A stretch of 64,000 nt of DNA from Comamonas phosphati. GTDB taxonomy: Bacteria; Pseudomonadota; Gammaproteobacteria; Burkholderiales; Burkholderiaceae_C. Below are positions 41,030 to 49,784 of the stretch, one piece after another. The position numbers and the translations under genes were made by a program. The stretch covers positions 1 to 64,000 of the forward strand of contig NZ_BMEU01000014.1 of the NCBI RefSeq assembly GCF_014637085.1, in the 5' to 3' direction. The first letter of the stretch is position 1. Each line of letters begins with the position of its first letter. The notes beneath the pieces were generated by a model, which saw only the letters and a program-made list of their open reading frames with translations, ran no database searches and was not told the origin of the DNA.

Positions 41030-41647
41030 ATGCCCGCCCGCCTTTCCCGCCCGGCCGCCTTGACGGCCCTGGCTCTGACCGGACTCCTGGCCCTGTCGGC
41101 CCTGCCCGCCATGGCCCAGGCCTCCACCACTGCCCAGGTGCTGCACGGCGTGCGCTATGAACCCGGCGTCGAAGTCGGCGGGCAAAAGCTGCTGCTCAAC
41201 GGCGCAGGCACCCGCTACAAGGCCGTCTTCAAGGTCTACACCGCCGGTCTGTACCTCGAACAACCGGCCCGCAGCCTGCAGGAGGTCGCGGCCCTGCCCG
41301 GCCCCAAGCGCATGAGCGTGACCATGCTGCGCGATATCGATTCGTCCGAGCTGGGCAAGCTGTTCTCGCGCGGCATGGAGGACAACATGGAGCGCTCGGC
41401 CTTTTCCAAGCTGGTGCCCGGCGTGCTGCGCATGAGCCAGATCTTCACCGAGCACAAGAGGCTGCTGGCCGGCGAGACCTTCCTGGTCGACTGGATTCCG
41501 GGCCACGGCACGCAGATCACGGTCAAGGGCCGGCCCCAGGGCGAGCCCTTCAAGGAGCCCGAATTCTTCATGGCCCTGCTGGGCATCTGGCTGGGGCCGC
41601 ATCCGGCCGACGAGCAGCTCAAAAAAACCTTGCTTGGATCCGAATGA
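41030..41647 (+). CDS. Secreted chalcone isomerase-like protein
   Basis: The 205-residue protein has a Sec signal peptide (about residues 1-29, cleavage after AMA) and then the chalcone-isomerase-like fold (YKAVFKVYTAGLYLEQPA and FLVDWIPGHGTQITVKG). Bacterial members are periplasmic and their substrate is unknown; flavonoid chemistry should not be assumed. GGAGGAGA lies 5 bases before the ATG. It points opposite to, and sits between, gph and trpE, which in many betaproteobacteria are neighbours. Confidence 0.85.
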   Translation: MPARLSRPAALTALALTGLLALSALPAMAQASTTAQVLHGVRYEPGVEVGGQKLLLNGAGTRYKAVFKVYTAGLYLEQPARSLQEVAALPGPKRMSVTMLRDIDSSELGKLFSRGMEDNMERSAFSKLVPGVLRMSQIFTEHKRLLAGETFLVDWIPGHGTQITVKGRPQGEPFKEPEFFMALLGIWLGPHPADEQLKKTLLGSE

Positions 41648-41819
41648 AACCCTTGGCTGTCTGACACGATTCGCTATTTTCTTTGCAGGCTGACCCGCTG
41701 GCGCATGGTGTCAACAGGCGCCTGGCGGGCGGCCTGCAGCATCGTGCCGACCACCCGGCTGGCCGGCAGGGCCCGGAACACGCCAGCGATCAGCTCCAGG
41801 TCTGGCGTGCGTGGAACGC

Positions 41820-42500
41820 TCAGGCCAGCTGGGCCAGGGAGTCCAGATGCGCCTCGGCCGCCACGGCAGCTATGGGCTGGCCGTGGTTGTAGCCATAGGT
41901 CATGAGCACCACGGGGCAGCCCGCGGCATGGGCCGCCTGGGCGTCGTTGCTCGAATCGCCCACCATCAGCGTACGGGCGGGCTGGCTGGCCAGTGCCTCG
42001 CAGGTCTTGAGCAAGGGCATGGGGTCGGGTTTCTTGCGCTCGAACGAATCGCCGCCGAACACCTGGTCGAAGAAGCCGTCCAGCCCCTTGGCCGCCAGCA
42101 GCGGCCGCGCGAACGACAGCGGCTTGTTGGTCAGGCAGGCCAGGCGCAGGCCGCGCGCCTGGAGCGCCTGCAGCCCCTCGCGCACGCCGGGGTAGACGTC
42201 GGCGAACTGGCCGTTGATCTGCAGATAGTGGTGCTCGTAGCGCTGCCAGGCCCGGGGATAGAGTGCCTCGGCCTTGGCAGCCCCCACATGGGCCAGCACC
42301 GAGCGGATCAGATGCTCCGAACCCTTGCCCACCATGTGCTCTATGGCCTGCGGCGCAATCGCCGGCAGTTGCAGATCGGCCAGCATGCGGTTGAGGGCTT
42401 CGGCGAAATCGCCCAGCGTATTCACCATGGTACCGTCCAGGTCCACCATCACGGCATCGATTTCCAGGGGCTGGCGGGCAGCGGGCAGATTCAGTTGCAT
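41820..42500 (-). CDS. gph: Phosphoglycolate phosphatase (HAD family)
   Basis: The 226-residue HAD hydrolase removes phosphate from 2-phosphoglycolate, which arises in DNA repair and photorespiration-like reactions. HAD motifs are VDLDGTMVNT, LTNKP, KKPDPMPLLK and VGDSSNDAQAA. The ATG at 42500 (MQLNLPAARQPLEIDAV) is preferred; an ATG 30 bases upstream is possible. It follows rpe by 108 bp, the usual rpe-gph-trp order in this group. The 172-bp gap after it has a coding-like minus-strand frame I cannot identify. Confidence 0.93.
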   Translation of the reverse strand: MQLNLPAARQPLEIDAVMVDLDGTMVNTLGDFAEALNRMLADLQLPAIAPQAIEHMVGKGSEHLIRSVLAHVGAAKAEALYPRAWQRYEHHYLQINGQFADVYPGVREGLQALQARGLRLACLTNKPLSFARPLLAAKGLDGFFDQVFGGDSFERKKPDPMPLLKTCEALASQPARTLMVGDSSNDAQAAHAAGCPVVLMTYGYNHGQPIAAVAAEAHLDSLAQLA

Positions 42501-42608
42501 GACTATCAATCCAATGGCTGCCAGCGCCATTCACACCAGCGCCGGCAAGCAAAAATACCGAAAGCCCGCAGGGCATGAGCCAGCAGGCTATTCACTCGAG
42601 CGAGCGGC

Positions 42609-43292
42609 TCAGGCGGCCAGCGCTGCGCGCATCTGGTCGATCACGGCCTTGTAGTCGGGCTTGCCGAAGATGGCGCTGCCGGCCACGAAGGTGTCGGCAC
42701 CGGCGTCGGCCACGGCGCGGATATTGCTCCCCTTGATGCCGCCGTCCACCTCCAGGCGGATGTCCTTGCCCGAAGCCTCGATGCGCTTGCGGGCCGTCTC
42801 GATCTTGCGCAGCGTGCTGTCGATGAAGCTCTGGCCGCCGAAGCCCGGGTTCACGCTCATCAGCAGGATCAGGTCGATGTCCTCGATGACCCAGTCCAGC
42901 ACGTCCAGCGGCATGGCCGGGTTGAAGGTCAGGCCGGCCTTGCAGCCATGGGCCTTGATGTTCTGGATGCTGCGGTGCAGGTGCGCCGAGGCATCGGGGT
43001 GGAAGCTGATGTAGTCGGCGCCCGCCTTGGCAAAGGCCGTGGCCAGTTCGTCCACGGGCTGGACCATCAGATGCACGTCGATGGGCACGGGCTGGCCGTC
43101 GGGCGTCCTGGCGTGGGGCTTCAGGGCCTGGCAGACCATGGGGCCGAAGGTCAGGTTCGGCACGTAGTGGTTGTCCATCACGTCGAAGTGGATCCAGTCG
43201 GCGCCGGCGGCGATGACATGGCGCACTTCTTCGCCCAAACGGGCGAAGTCGGCTGACAGGATGGAGGGGGCAATACGGTAGGTAGGGCTCAT
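42609..43292 (-). CDS. rpe: Ribulose-phosphate 3-epimerase
   Basis: The 227-residue TIM-barrel enzyme interconverts ribulose 5-phosphate and xylulose 5-phosphate. Signatures are [43 protein letters not shown] and EVDGGI. The ATG at 43292 is used. It is divergent from apaG, with 31 bp between starts. Confidence 0.97.
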   Translation of the reverse strand: MSPTYRIAPSILSADFARLGEEVRHVIAAGADWIHFDVMDNHYVPNLTFGPMVCQALKPHARTPDGQPVPIDVHLMVQPVDELATAFAKAGADYISFHPDASAHLHRSIQNIKAHGCKAGLTFNPAMPLDVLDWVIEDIDLILLMSVNPGFGGQSFIDSTLRKIETARKRIEASGKDIRLEVDGGIKGSNIRAVADAGADTFVAGSAIFGKPDYKAVIDQMRAALAA

Positions 43293-43323
43293 GAAGCGCA
43301 ATTGTCGCAGTTACCATTGCACC

Positions 43324-43731
43324 ATGCCGATGAATGAGTTTCTGGTCCAAGTCCAGCCCGCCTACCTGCCCGAGCAATCGGCGCCGGCCGCTGGCGTCTA
43401 TGTGTTTTCCTACACCATCACCGTCACCAACACGGGGGACGTGCCCGCGCAGCTGATCGCTCGCCACTGGGTCATCACCAACGAGCTGGGCCATGTGGAA
43501 GAGGTCAGGGGCCTGGGCGTGGTGGGCCGCCAGCCGCTGCTGCAGCCGGGCGAGTCGTTCGAGTACACCAGCGGCTGCCAGCTGCGCACGCCCACGGGCA
43601 CCATGCAGGGCAGCTATCTGTGCGTGAATCACGAAGGTGAAACATTCAGCTGCGAAATTCCGCTATTCGTGCTGCAGATGAATGAATCCGGCGACGTCAT
43701 GCCCATGCCCGAAAAGCGCACCCTGCACTGA
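43324..43731 (+). CDS. apaG: ApaG protein
   Basis: The 135-residue protein has the immunoglobulin-like ApaG/DUF525 fold with the GLGVVGRQPLLQPGESFEYTSG core (the GxGxxG motif is GLGVVG). ApaG is linked to Co/Mg resistance in enterobacteria, but its molecular role is unclear. A second ATG two codons later is possible. It lies between divergent rpe and the large membrane-protein gene. Confidence 0.95.
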   Translation: MPMNEFLVQVQPAYLPEQSAPAAGVYVFSYTITVTNTGDVPAQLIARHWVITNELGHVEEVRGLGVVGRQPLLQPGESFEYTSGCQLRTPTGTMQGSYLCVNHEGETFSCEIPLFVLQMNESGDVMPMPEKRTLH

Positions 43732-43801
43732 TGACGGACGGTTCCCTTCGTACTCCCACTCTCTCCGGCGGCCGCCGCGGCCTGCCCCTCCAGGACCGCG
43801 C

Positions 43802-45766
43802 ATGAAGCGAACCACTCTCGACCTGGAAGGCCTGCTCGCCCGGCTCAACCCCGACGCGGAGCTGGCCCAGCGGCACCTGTGGCTGATCCACCTGTTCGAA
43901 TGGATACGCGCGCCCAAGCCCTCGACCGACATGGCCGTGGAGCGCGTGCGCACCCTGGTCGAAATCTTCGAGGCCCGCCCCGAGGCCCGCGCACGGCTGC
44001 AGGCCTGGTGGCGCAAGCTGATCTCCACGGTGGACATCACGGCGCTGCTGGCCGACTTCGGCTTCGCCCCGCGCACCGCGATGATGAGCGAGGTGGCAGA
44101 GCGCATGCGCTACAAGCTGCTGCCCAGCACGCCCGAAACCGTGGATGCCTCCGAGCTGTTCATGCTCGCCCTGCCCGACGAGTTCGACGCACGCTGGCTG
44201 CATGCGTTGGATGCCGAGCTGATGCAGCGCCTGACCGCGCTGATCGCACCGCAGGAGGAAAACACCCTCAGCTTCTGGGAAACCAGCCTGCTGGACGCCA
44301 TCACCTACTGCGCCGGGCAGATCCTCTCCAACGGCTTCGCGCCCGAGCTGCGCCTGCGCATGAGCGAGAAGGACCGCGAGGAAAAGCCCTTCCACGCCCT
44401 GATCCACGATGTGGAGAACCTGCGCGTGGAAGTGCTGCTGCCGCTGCGCACCAACGACCGGCGCGACGCCGCCGCGGCCCAGCTGCGCGAGCGGCTGGAC
44501 GCCTGCCGCGCGGCCGTGGCCTCGGTCTATTCGTACTTCGAGGCCGAGGGCATTTCCGTGGGCCTGGTGTTCCGCCTGCGCCAGCTGCGCGCGCGCATTC
44601 TGCGCGTGCGGCGCCTGCTGGACTGCCTGCTGGCCGAGAACCGCGCCTACGAGACTTCGGAGCTGATGGCCAATCTGGTCTCCGTCGGCATAGAGCGGCG
44701 CAGCGTGCGCGCCCTGCTGTCCACCAACACCTCGCTGCTGGCCGCCAAGGTGGCCGAGCGCAGCGCCGAGACCGGCGAGCACTACATCACGCGCGACGGC
44801 GCCGAATACCGCCAGATGCTGGCTAAGGCCGCGGGCGGCGGCCTGGTGATGGCCTTCACCACGCTGGCCAAGTTCGCGCTCTATGCGCTGGGCCTGTCGG
44901 TGTTCTGGTCGGGCATGGTGGCGGGCCTCAACTACGCGCTCAGCTTCGTGCTGATCCAGATGCTGCACTTCACCGTGGCCACCAAGCAGCCGGCGATGAC
45001 GGCGCCGGCCATGGCGGCCAAGCTCAAGGATCTGCAGAACGAGCAGTCCATCGCCGAGTTCGTGGACGAGGTCGCCCATCTCGTGCGCTCCCAGGTGGCG
45101 GCCATCTTCGGCAACGTGCTGGTGGTGGGCCCGGCCGCGCTGCTGCTGTCGCTGGGCTTTGCCAAACTGGCCGGCCACGCGCCGCTGGACGGCCCGCATG
45201 CCGTGAGCGTGCTCGACTCGCTGAGCCTGCTCGGCCCCTCGGTGCTGTTTGCGGCCTTCACCGGCGTGCTGCTGTTCGCCAGCAGCCTGATTGCCGGCGG
45301 CGTGGAAAACTGGTTCGTGCTGCGGCGCATCGATTCCGTGATCCGCTTCAACCCCGGCATCACGCGCGCCCTGGGCAGCGCCCGCGCCAACCGCTGGGCG
45401 GTGTTCCTGCGCAAGAACATCTCGGGCCTGGCCTCCAATATTTCCCTGGGCCTGATGCTGGGCCTGGTGCCGGCATTCGCCGGCTTTTTCGGCCTGGGCC
45501 TGGAGGTGCGCCACGTCACGCTGTCCACCGGACAGATCGGCGTGGCCGCGGCCACGCTGGGCCGGGAAGCCCTGCATACCCATATTTTCTGGTGGGCCGT
45601 GGCCATGCTACCCTTCAACGCGGCACTGAATGTTGGCGTCAGCTTCTACCTCGCATTCCGCGTGGCGCTGCGCGCGCACAACGTCAGCGGCGTGGACCGG
45701 GCGCGCATCTATGCGGCCATCCGGCGGCGCATGTGGCGTTCGCCACTGAGCTTTTTCTGGCCGTAA
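43802..45766 (+). CDS. Large membrane protein of the so-called site-specific recombinase family
   Basis: The 654-residue protein is conserved in betaproteobacteria and usually named site-specific recombinase (Gcr-like). What I see does not support a recombinase: the N-terminal half is soluble and helical, and the C-terminal half has at least six hydrophobic segments (for example GGLVMAFTTLAKFALYALGL and LGLMLGLVPAFAGFFGLGL). No tyrosine- or serine-recombinase motif is apparent. Function is unknown. The ATG at 43802 follows apaG by 70 bp. Confidence 0.7.
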   Translation: MKRTTLDLEGLLARLNPDAELAQRHLWLIHLFEWIRAPKPSTDMAVERVRTLVEIFEARPEARARLQAWWRKLISTVDITALLADFGFAPRTAMMSEVAERMRYKLLPSTPETVDASELFMLALPDEFDARWLHALDAELMQRLTALIAPQEENTLSFWETSLLDAITYCAGQILSNGFAPELRLRMSEKDREEKPFHALIHDVENLRVEVLLPLRTNDRRDAAAAQLRERLDACRAAVASVYSYFEAEGISVGLVFRLRQLRARILRVRRLLDCLLAENRAYETSELMANLVSVGIERRSVRALLSTNTSLLAAKVAERSAETGEHYITRDGAEYRQMLAKAAGGGLVMAFTTLAKFALYALGLSVFWSGMVAGLNYALSFVLIQMLHFTVATKQPAMTAPAMAAKLKDLQNEQSIAEFVDEVAHLVRSQVAAIFGNVLVVGPAALLLSLGFAKLAGHAPLDGPHAVSVLDSLSLLGPSVLFAAFTGVLLFASSLIAGGVENWFVLRRIDSVIRFNPGITRALGSARANRWAVFLRKNISGLASNISLGLMLGLVPAFAGFFGLGLEVRHVTLSTGQIGVAAATLGREALHTHIFWWAVAMLPFNAALNVGVSFYLAFRVALRAHNVSGVDRARIYAAIRRRMWRSPLSFFWP

Positions 45767-45920
45767 AGCCTCGCGCCGCACGGCCAGACTTCACTACCCG
45801 GGGCCCGGCATTGCCGCCGCCTCGCCAGGCCCCGACTCCAGGCCTTCGCCAGGCCCGCGCAAGGCCCGAACCCCAACAGTGGGCAGCGCGCGATGGATGC
45901 CCGTCATGCCATGGGACGGG

Positions 45921-45954
45921 GCCGCCTTTGCGGCGGCACGCCTGCGTGCCGCCG
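45921..45954 (+). promoter_or_regulatory. Alternative hairpins upstream of the antiporter gene
   Basis: GCCGC-CTTTG-CGGC can pair locally, or its right arm CGGCGGCACGC can pair with GCGTGCCGCCG downstream. The two are mutually exclusive. They lie about 20 bases before the ribosome site of the antiporter gene, in a 215-bp gap that holds no gene. They could attenuate expression; no evidence beyond pairing. Confidence 0.35.
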
Positions 45955-45981
45955 CGCCATGACACGGGAAAGGGAGAGCCT

Positions 45982-47274
45982 ATGAACGACATCCTGAATC
46001 TCTGGTCGCAGTGGCTTCGCCCCTCCGCGGGGCTGGCGGCCGTGCACTGGGCCATTCTTCTGGCATTGGCCTCCATCGCCGGCTATCTATGCCAGCGGCA
46101 CATGGGCATGCCCAAGGTCATCGGCTACTCGCTCGTGGGCGCGCTGGCCGGTTTTCTGGGCTTTTCCGGCGTGCAATGGCCGCTGCAGGGCGCCGTGCTG
46201 TTCCTCGTGGAGCTGGGCGCCTCGGTCGTGCTGTTCGAATGCGGCGGACGCATCACGCTGCGCTGGTTCCGCCACAACCCCATGGTGCTGGTGCAGAGCA
46301 TTCTGGAATCCCTGCTCAGCTTCACGGCGGTCTACCTGCTGCTGCGCCTGATCCGGCTGGATGCGCAGGTCGCCGCCCCGCTGGCCGTCATCGCCATGGC
46401 CTCCTCGCCCGTGCTGCTGCGCCGGGTGGCCGAGGACATGCATTCGGCCGGCCCGGTGACCGACCGGGCCATGGTGCTGTCCACCCTGTCCACGCTGTAC
46501 ATGCTGACGCTGGGCAGCGCCGAATCCTTTGCCCGCCCCGGAATCTCGCTGCTGGCCAGCCTGGCTTCGGTCATCGCGGTGCTTGGCGTCTCGGCGGCCA
46601 TGGCCGTGCTGCTGGGCCTGCTCATGCGCCTGTCACTGCGCATCATGAGCCCGGCCAGCGAGAACACCTCCATCCTGATGCTGGCGCTGATCGCGGCCAC
46701 CACGGCCGTCTCGGCCCACCTGGGCGGCTCGGCCCCGCTGTCGGCCCTGCTCGGCGGCCTGCTGCTCAAGCACCTGCATCCGCGCCCCTGGGCCTGGCCG
46801 CGCCAGCTGGGCACGGCCTCGACGCTGCTGACCATGCTGATGTTCGTGCTGGTATCGAGCGTGGCGGCCACGGCCTCCTGGGGCGGCACGGTGGTGCTGG
46901 CCGTGCTGGCCCTGGTGGGCGCGCGCCTGCTGGCCAAGACCGTGGGCGTGACGCTGGGCAACCTGGGCTCGGGCAGCAGCTGGCGCCAGTCGATCTGGGT
47001 GGCCTGCGCGATGACGCCCATGTCGGCCGTGGCCCTGCTCATCACTTCGCAATTCGTGCTGGCCATGCCGCAGATGGGGCCCATGATCGCGGGCATTGCC
47101 CTGCCCGTCATCCTGCTGCTGGAGCTGGCGGGATCGGCCGCCGCCACCTGGGCGCTGCACCGCGCCGGCGAAGGCGCCGGCTGGCGCGAAATGCGCCATG
47201 AGACCGGAGCCGCCGACCACACCGCGCCCGCGCCGCTGATACCCACCACGGGAGACGAACACCATGCCGCTTGA
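45982..47274 (+). CDS. CPA2-type cation/proton antiporter
   Basis: The 430-residue protein has about 12 transmembrane helices and resembles the KefB/CPA2 antiporter membrane domain. The N-terminal segment [21 protein letters not shown] and the charged [21 protein letters not shown] are typical. No C-terminal TrkA-N (nucleotide-binding) domain is present. The ATG at 45982 has AGGGAGAG upstream. It overlaps the next gene by 11 bases, so the two are translated together. Ion specificity cannot be told. Confidence 0.83.
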   Translation: MNDILNLWSQWLRPSAGLAAVHWAILLALASIAGYLCQRHMGMPKVIGYSLVGALAGFLGFSGVQWPLQGAVLFLVELGASVVLFECGGRITLRWFRHNPMVLVQSILESLLSFTAVYLLLRLIRLDAQVAAPLAVIAMASSPVLLRRVAEDMHSAGPVTDRAMVLSTLSTLYMLTLGSAESFARPGISLLASLASVIAVLGVSAAMAVLLGLLMRLSLRIMSPASENTSILMLALIAATTAVSAHLGGSAPLSALLGGLLLKHLHPRPWAWPRQLGTASTLLTMLMFVLVSSVAATASWGGTVVLAVLALVGARLLAKTVGVTLGNLGSGSSWRQSIWVACAMTPMSAVALLITSQFVLAMPQMGPMIAGIALPVILLLELAGSAAATWALHRAGEGAGWREMRHETGAADHTAPAPLIPTTGDEHHAA

Positions 47275-48385
47275 ACCGTTTCACGACTCGCTGCCGCTGA
47301 CCCTGGGCGTGGAGCTGGAGCTGCAGCTGCTCAGCAGCCACGACTACAACCTGGCGCCCTACGCGCCCGACATGCTGCGCCTGATGCACAAGGAAACCGT
47401 GCCCGGCAGCGTGGTACCCGAGATGACCAGCAGCATGATCGAGATCTCGACCGACATCTGCCACAGCGCCGCCGACGTGCAGTCCCAGCTGGCGCAGACG
47501 CGCGACGCGCTGGTGCGCAGCGCCGACAAGCTCAACATCGCCGTGGCCGGCGGCGGCACGCACCCGTTCCAGCTGTGGCACCAGCAACGCATCTACGACA
47601 AGCCGCGCTTCCAGGAGCTGTCGGCGCTGTACGGCTACCTGACCAAGCAGTTCACCATCTTCGGCCAGCACGTGCACATCGGCTGCCCGAATGCCGATGC
47701 AGCCCTGGTCATGCTGCACCGCATGTCGCGCTACATACCGCACTTCATCGCGCTGTCGGCCTCCAGCCCCTTCGTGCAGTCACAGGACACGGCCTTCGAC
47801 TCGGCGCGGCTGAACTCCGTGTTCGCCTTTCCGCTGTCGGGCCGCGCGCCCTGCCTGCTGCGCTGGTCCGAGTTCGAGCAGTACTTCGACAAGATGACGG
47901 CCACGGGCGTGGTCAAGAGCATGAAGGACTTCTACTGGGACATCCGCCCCAAGCCCGAGTTCGGCACCGTAGAGATCCGCGTCTTCGACACGCCGCTGAC
48001 CATAGAGCGCGCCGCGGCCCTGGCCGGCTATGTGCAGGCGCTGGCCGCCTGGTTCCTGGATACCGAGCCCTTCACGCCGCAGGAAGACGACTACCTCGTC
48101 TATACCTACAACCGCTTCCAGGCCTGCCGCTTCGGCCTGCAGGCCGTCTACGTGGACCCGGCCACGGGCCAGCACATGCCGCTGGCCGAGCACATCGCGC
48201 GCACCATGGACGCCATCGCGCCGCAGGCCGAACGCCTGGGCGCCGCCAAGGTGCTGCAGACCCTGCGCAGCGACGCGCAGGCCGGCAGCAACGACGCGCG
48301 CTGGCTGCGCCAATGCCAGAGCGAGGAGCAGCTGCTGGCCGAAGTCTCGCGCCAGGCCTCGCTGCGCTTTCGCGGCGCGGCCTGA
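47264..48385 (+). CDS. YbdK-type carboxylate-amine ligase (glutamate-cysteine ligase 2 family)
   Basis: The 373-residue protein belongs to the GCS2 family: [12 protein letters not shown] near the N-terminus, [19 protein letters not shown], and the metal/ATP region [11 protein letters not shown] and [11 protein letters not shown]. YbdK shows weak glutamate-cysteine ligase activity, but its natural substrates are unclear. It overlaps the antiporter gene by 11 bases; KefB-type antiporters are controlled by glutathione, so a thiol link is possible but not shown. Confidence 0.9.
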   Translation: MPLEPFHDSLPLTLGVELELQLLSSHDYNLAPYAPDMLRLMHKETVPGSVVPEMTSSMIEISTDICHSAADVQSQLAQTRDALVRSADKLNIAVAGGGTHPFQLWHQQRIYDKPRFQELSALYGYLTKQFTIFGQHVHIGCPNADAALVMLHRMSRYIPHFIALSASSPFVQSQDTAFDSARLNSVFAFPLSGRAPCLLRWSEFEQYFDKMTATGVVKSMKDFYWDIRPKPEFGTVEIRVFDTPLTIERAAALAGYVQALAAWFLDTEPFTPQEDDYLVYTYNRFQACRFGLQAVYVDPATGQHMPLAEHIARTMDAIAPQAERLGAAKVLQTLRSDAQAGSNDARWLRQCQSEEQLLAEVSRQASLRFRGAA

Positions 48386-48395
48386 GATTCTCCCC

Positions 48396-49376
48396 TTACT
48401 CGGGCTGGATGCCCGCGGCCTGGATGACCTGGCCCCATTTCTGGGTTTCGGCGGCCTGGAAGGCCGCCAGCTCCTGGGGCGACGCCGTCCAGCCCTCGGA
48501 GCCCGACATCTCGAAGAAGGACCTGGCCGCCGCGCCGTGCACGGCATCGGACAGCAGGCGGTTGAGGGTGGCCACCACGGCCTGGGGTGTGCCGGCCGGC
48601 GCATAGGCGGCGAACCAGTAGCCCATGTCGTAGCCCTTGACGCCGGCCTCTGCCAGCGTGGGCACCTCGGGCAGCTGCGGGCTGCGCTTGGTGGTCGAAT
48701 ATGCCAGCGCACGCAGCTTGCCCGACTTGATCTGGGGCACGCCGGTCGAGGTGTCGGTGATCATCAGATCGATCTGGCCGCCCAGCAGGTCGGTGATGGC
48801 CAGCGGGTTGCTCTTGTAGGGCACGTGCATCAGATCCACGCCGGCCAGTTGCTTGAGCATTTCACCGGCCACGCGGCTCGACGAGCTGCCGCTGCCGAAC
48901 GACAGCTTGCCGGGCTGCTTCTTCGCCGCGGCCAGCAGGTCGGCCACGTTTTTGTACGGCGTATCGGTGCGCACCACCAGCACCTGGCCGCCCTTGCCCA
49001 GGCCGGCGACGGGCGCGAAGTCCTTGACCGCGTCATACGGCAGCTTCTTGTACAGATGCTGGTTGGCCGCGTGCGTGGTGTTGGTGGTGATCAGCACCGT
49101 GTAGCCGTCGGGCGCGGAGCGCGCCACCTGCTGGGCCGCGATCATGCCGCTGGCGCCGCCCTTGTTCTCGACCACCACGGGCTGCTTGCCGGCCGTGCTC
49201 ACGGCCTGGCCCAGCGCCCGCGCCAGCTGGTCCGTGGCGCTGCCGGCCGCAAACGGCACGACGAAGGTGATGGGCCTGGACGGATAGTCCTGGGCCATGG
49301 CGGGAGCGGCAGCCGCCACGGCGCAGGCGGCCAGCACCAGCAGGTGGCGGCGCGAGAGATTGCGGGAAAGGTTCAT
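48396..49376 (-). CDS. Bug-family substrate-binding protein (tripartite tricarboxylate type)
   Basis: The 326-residue periplasmic protein has a Sec/Tat-like signal (RNLSRRHLLVLAACAVAAA, cleavage after AMA) and the Bug fold: YPSRPITFVVPFAAGSATD, VVENKGGASGMIAAQ and DLMHVPYKS. Bug proteins are very numerous in Comamonadaceae and bind carboxylates; the ligand is unknown. It is the last gene of a leftward unit with the AtuA pair, suggesting the transported compound feeds that pathway. Confidence 0.92.
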   Translation of the reverse strand: MNLSRNLSRRHLLVLAACAVAAAAPAMAQDYPSRPITFVVPFAAGSATDQLARALGQAVSTAGKQPVVVENKGGASGMIAAQQVARSAPDGYTVLITTNTTHAANQHLYKKLPYDAVKDFAPVAGLGKGGQVLVVRTDTPYKNVADLLAAAKKQPGKLSFGSGSSSSRVAGEMLKQLAGVDLMHVPYKSNPLAITDLLGGQIDLMITDTSTGVPQIKSGKLRALAYSTTKRSPQLPEVPTLAEAGVKGYDMGYWFAAYAPAGTPQAVVATLNRLLSDAVHGAAARSFFEMSGSEGWTASPQELAAFQAAETQKWGQVIQAAGIQPE

Positions 49377-49421
49377 GTCTGTCTCCTCTGTTGTGGTGAT
49401 TGGGATGTGCTCCGTGCCGGC

Positions 49422-49784
49422 CTACTTCGGCGCCAGATGCGGCAGCAGCGCGGCCGGCACTTCCACCGGTAGCTGCAGCAGCCAGTACGACAAGGCCTTG
49501 CCGTGGCTGTCGAGGTTGAGCGCGTCGTTGACGCCGCCGTCCAGCACCTCGTCCAGCACCCAGTTCATGGCCTGCAATCGCTCCAGCACGAAGCGCTGCA
49601 CGCGCGCCGGCCGCCGCGCCGCGAAGTGCGCGGCCACGCGCTGCTCGGTGATCTGTTCCACCAGCACCGGCCAGCAGGCGGCATTCCAGGCGATGAGGCT
49701 GATGTTGGAGCGGTTGCCCTTGTCGCCCGTGCGGCCGTGGGCCAGCCGGTACAGCGGCACCGTGCTTGTCTGTGGCGTGTTCAT
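49422..49784 (-). CDS. AtuA-associated small protein (AtuA C-terminal-like domain)
   Basis: The 120-residue protein carries the domain that forms the C-terminus of many AtuA proteins: LYRLAHGRTGDKGNRSNISL and LDEVLDGGVNDALNLDSHGK. GGGGAGGA lies 6 bases before the ATG, which overlaps the stop of the larger AtuA gene. Here the two domains are separate chains. Together they probably act on one acyl or terpenoid-like substrate; the reaction is not known. Confidence 0.8.
   Translation of the reverse strand: MNTPQTSTVPLYRLAHGRTGDKGNRSNISLIAWNAACWPVLVEQITEQRVAAHFAARRPARVQRFVLERLQAMNWVLDEVLDGGVNDALNLDSHGKALSYWLLQLPVEVPAALLPHLAPK

Noticed and set aside
43697-45583. 628-codon reverse frame opposite the large membrane-protein gene
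   Set aside because: Composition is extreme (Q, H, G, A) and it overlaps a conserved gene completely; a shadow frame.
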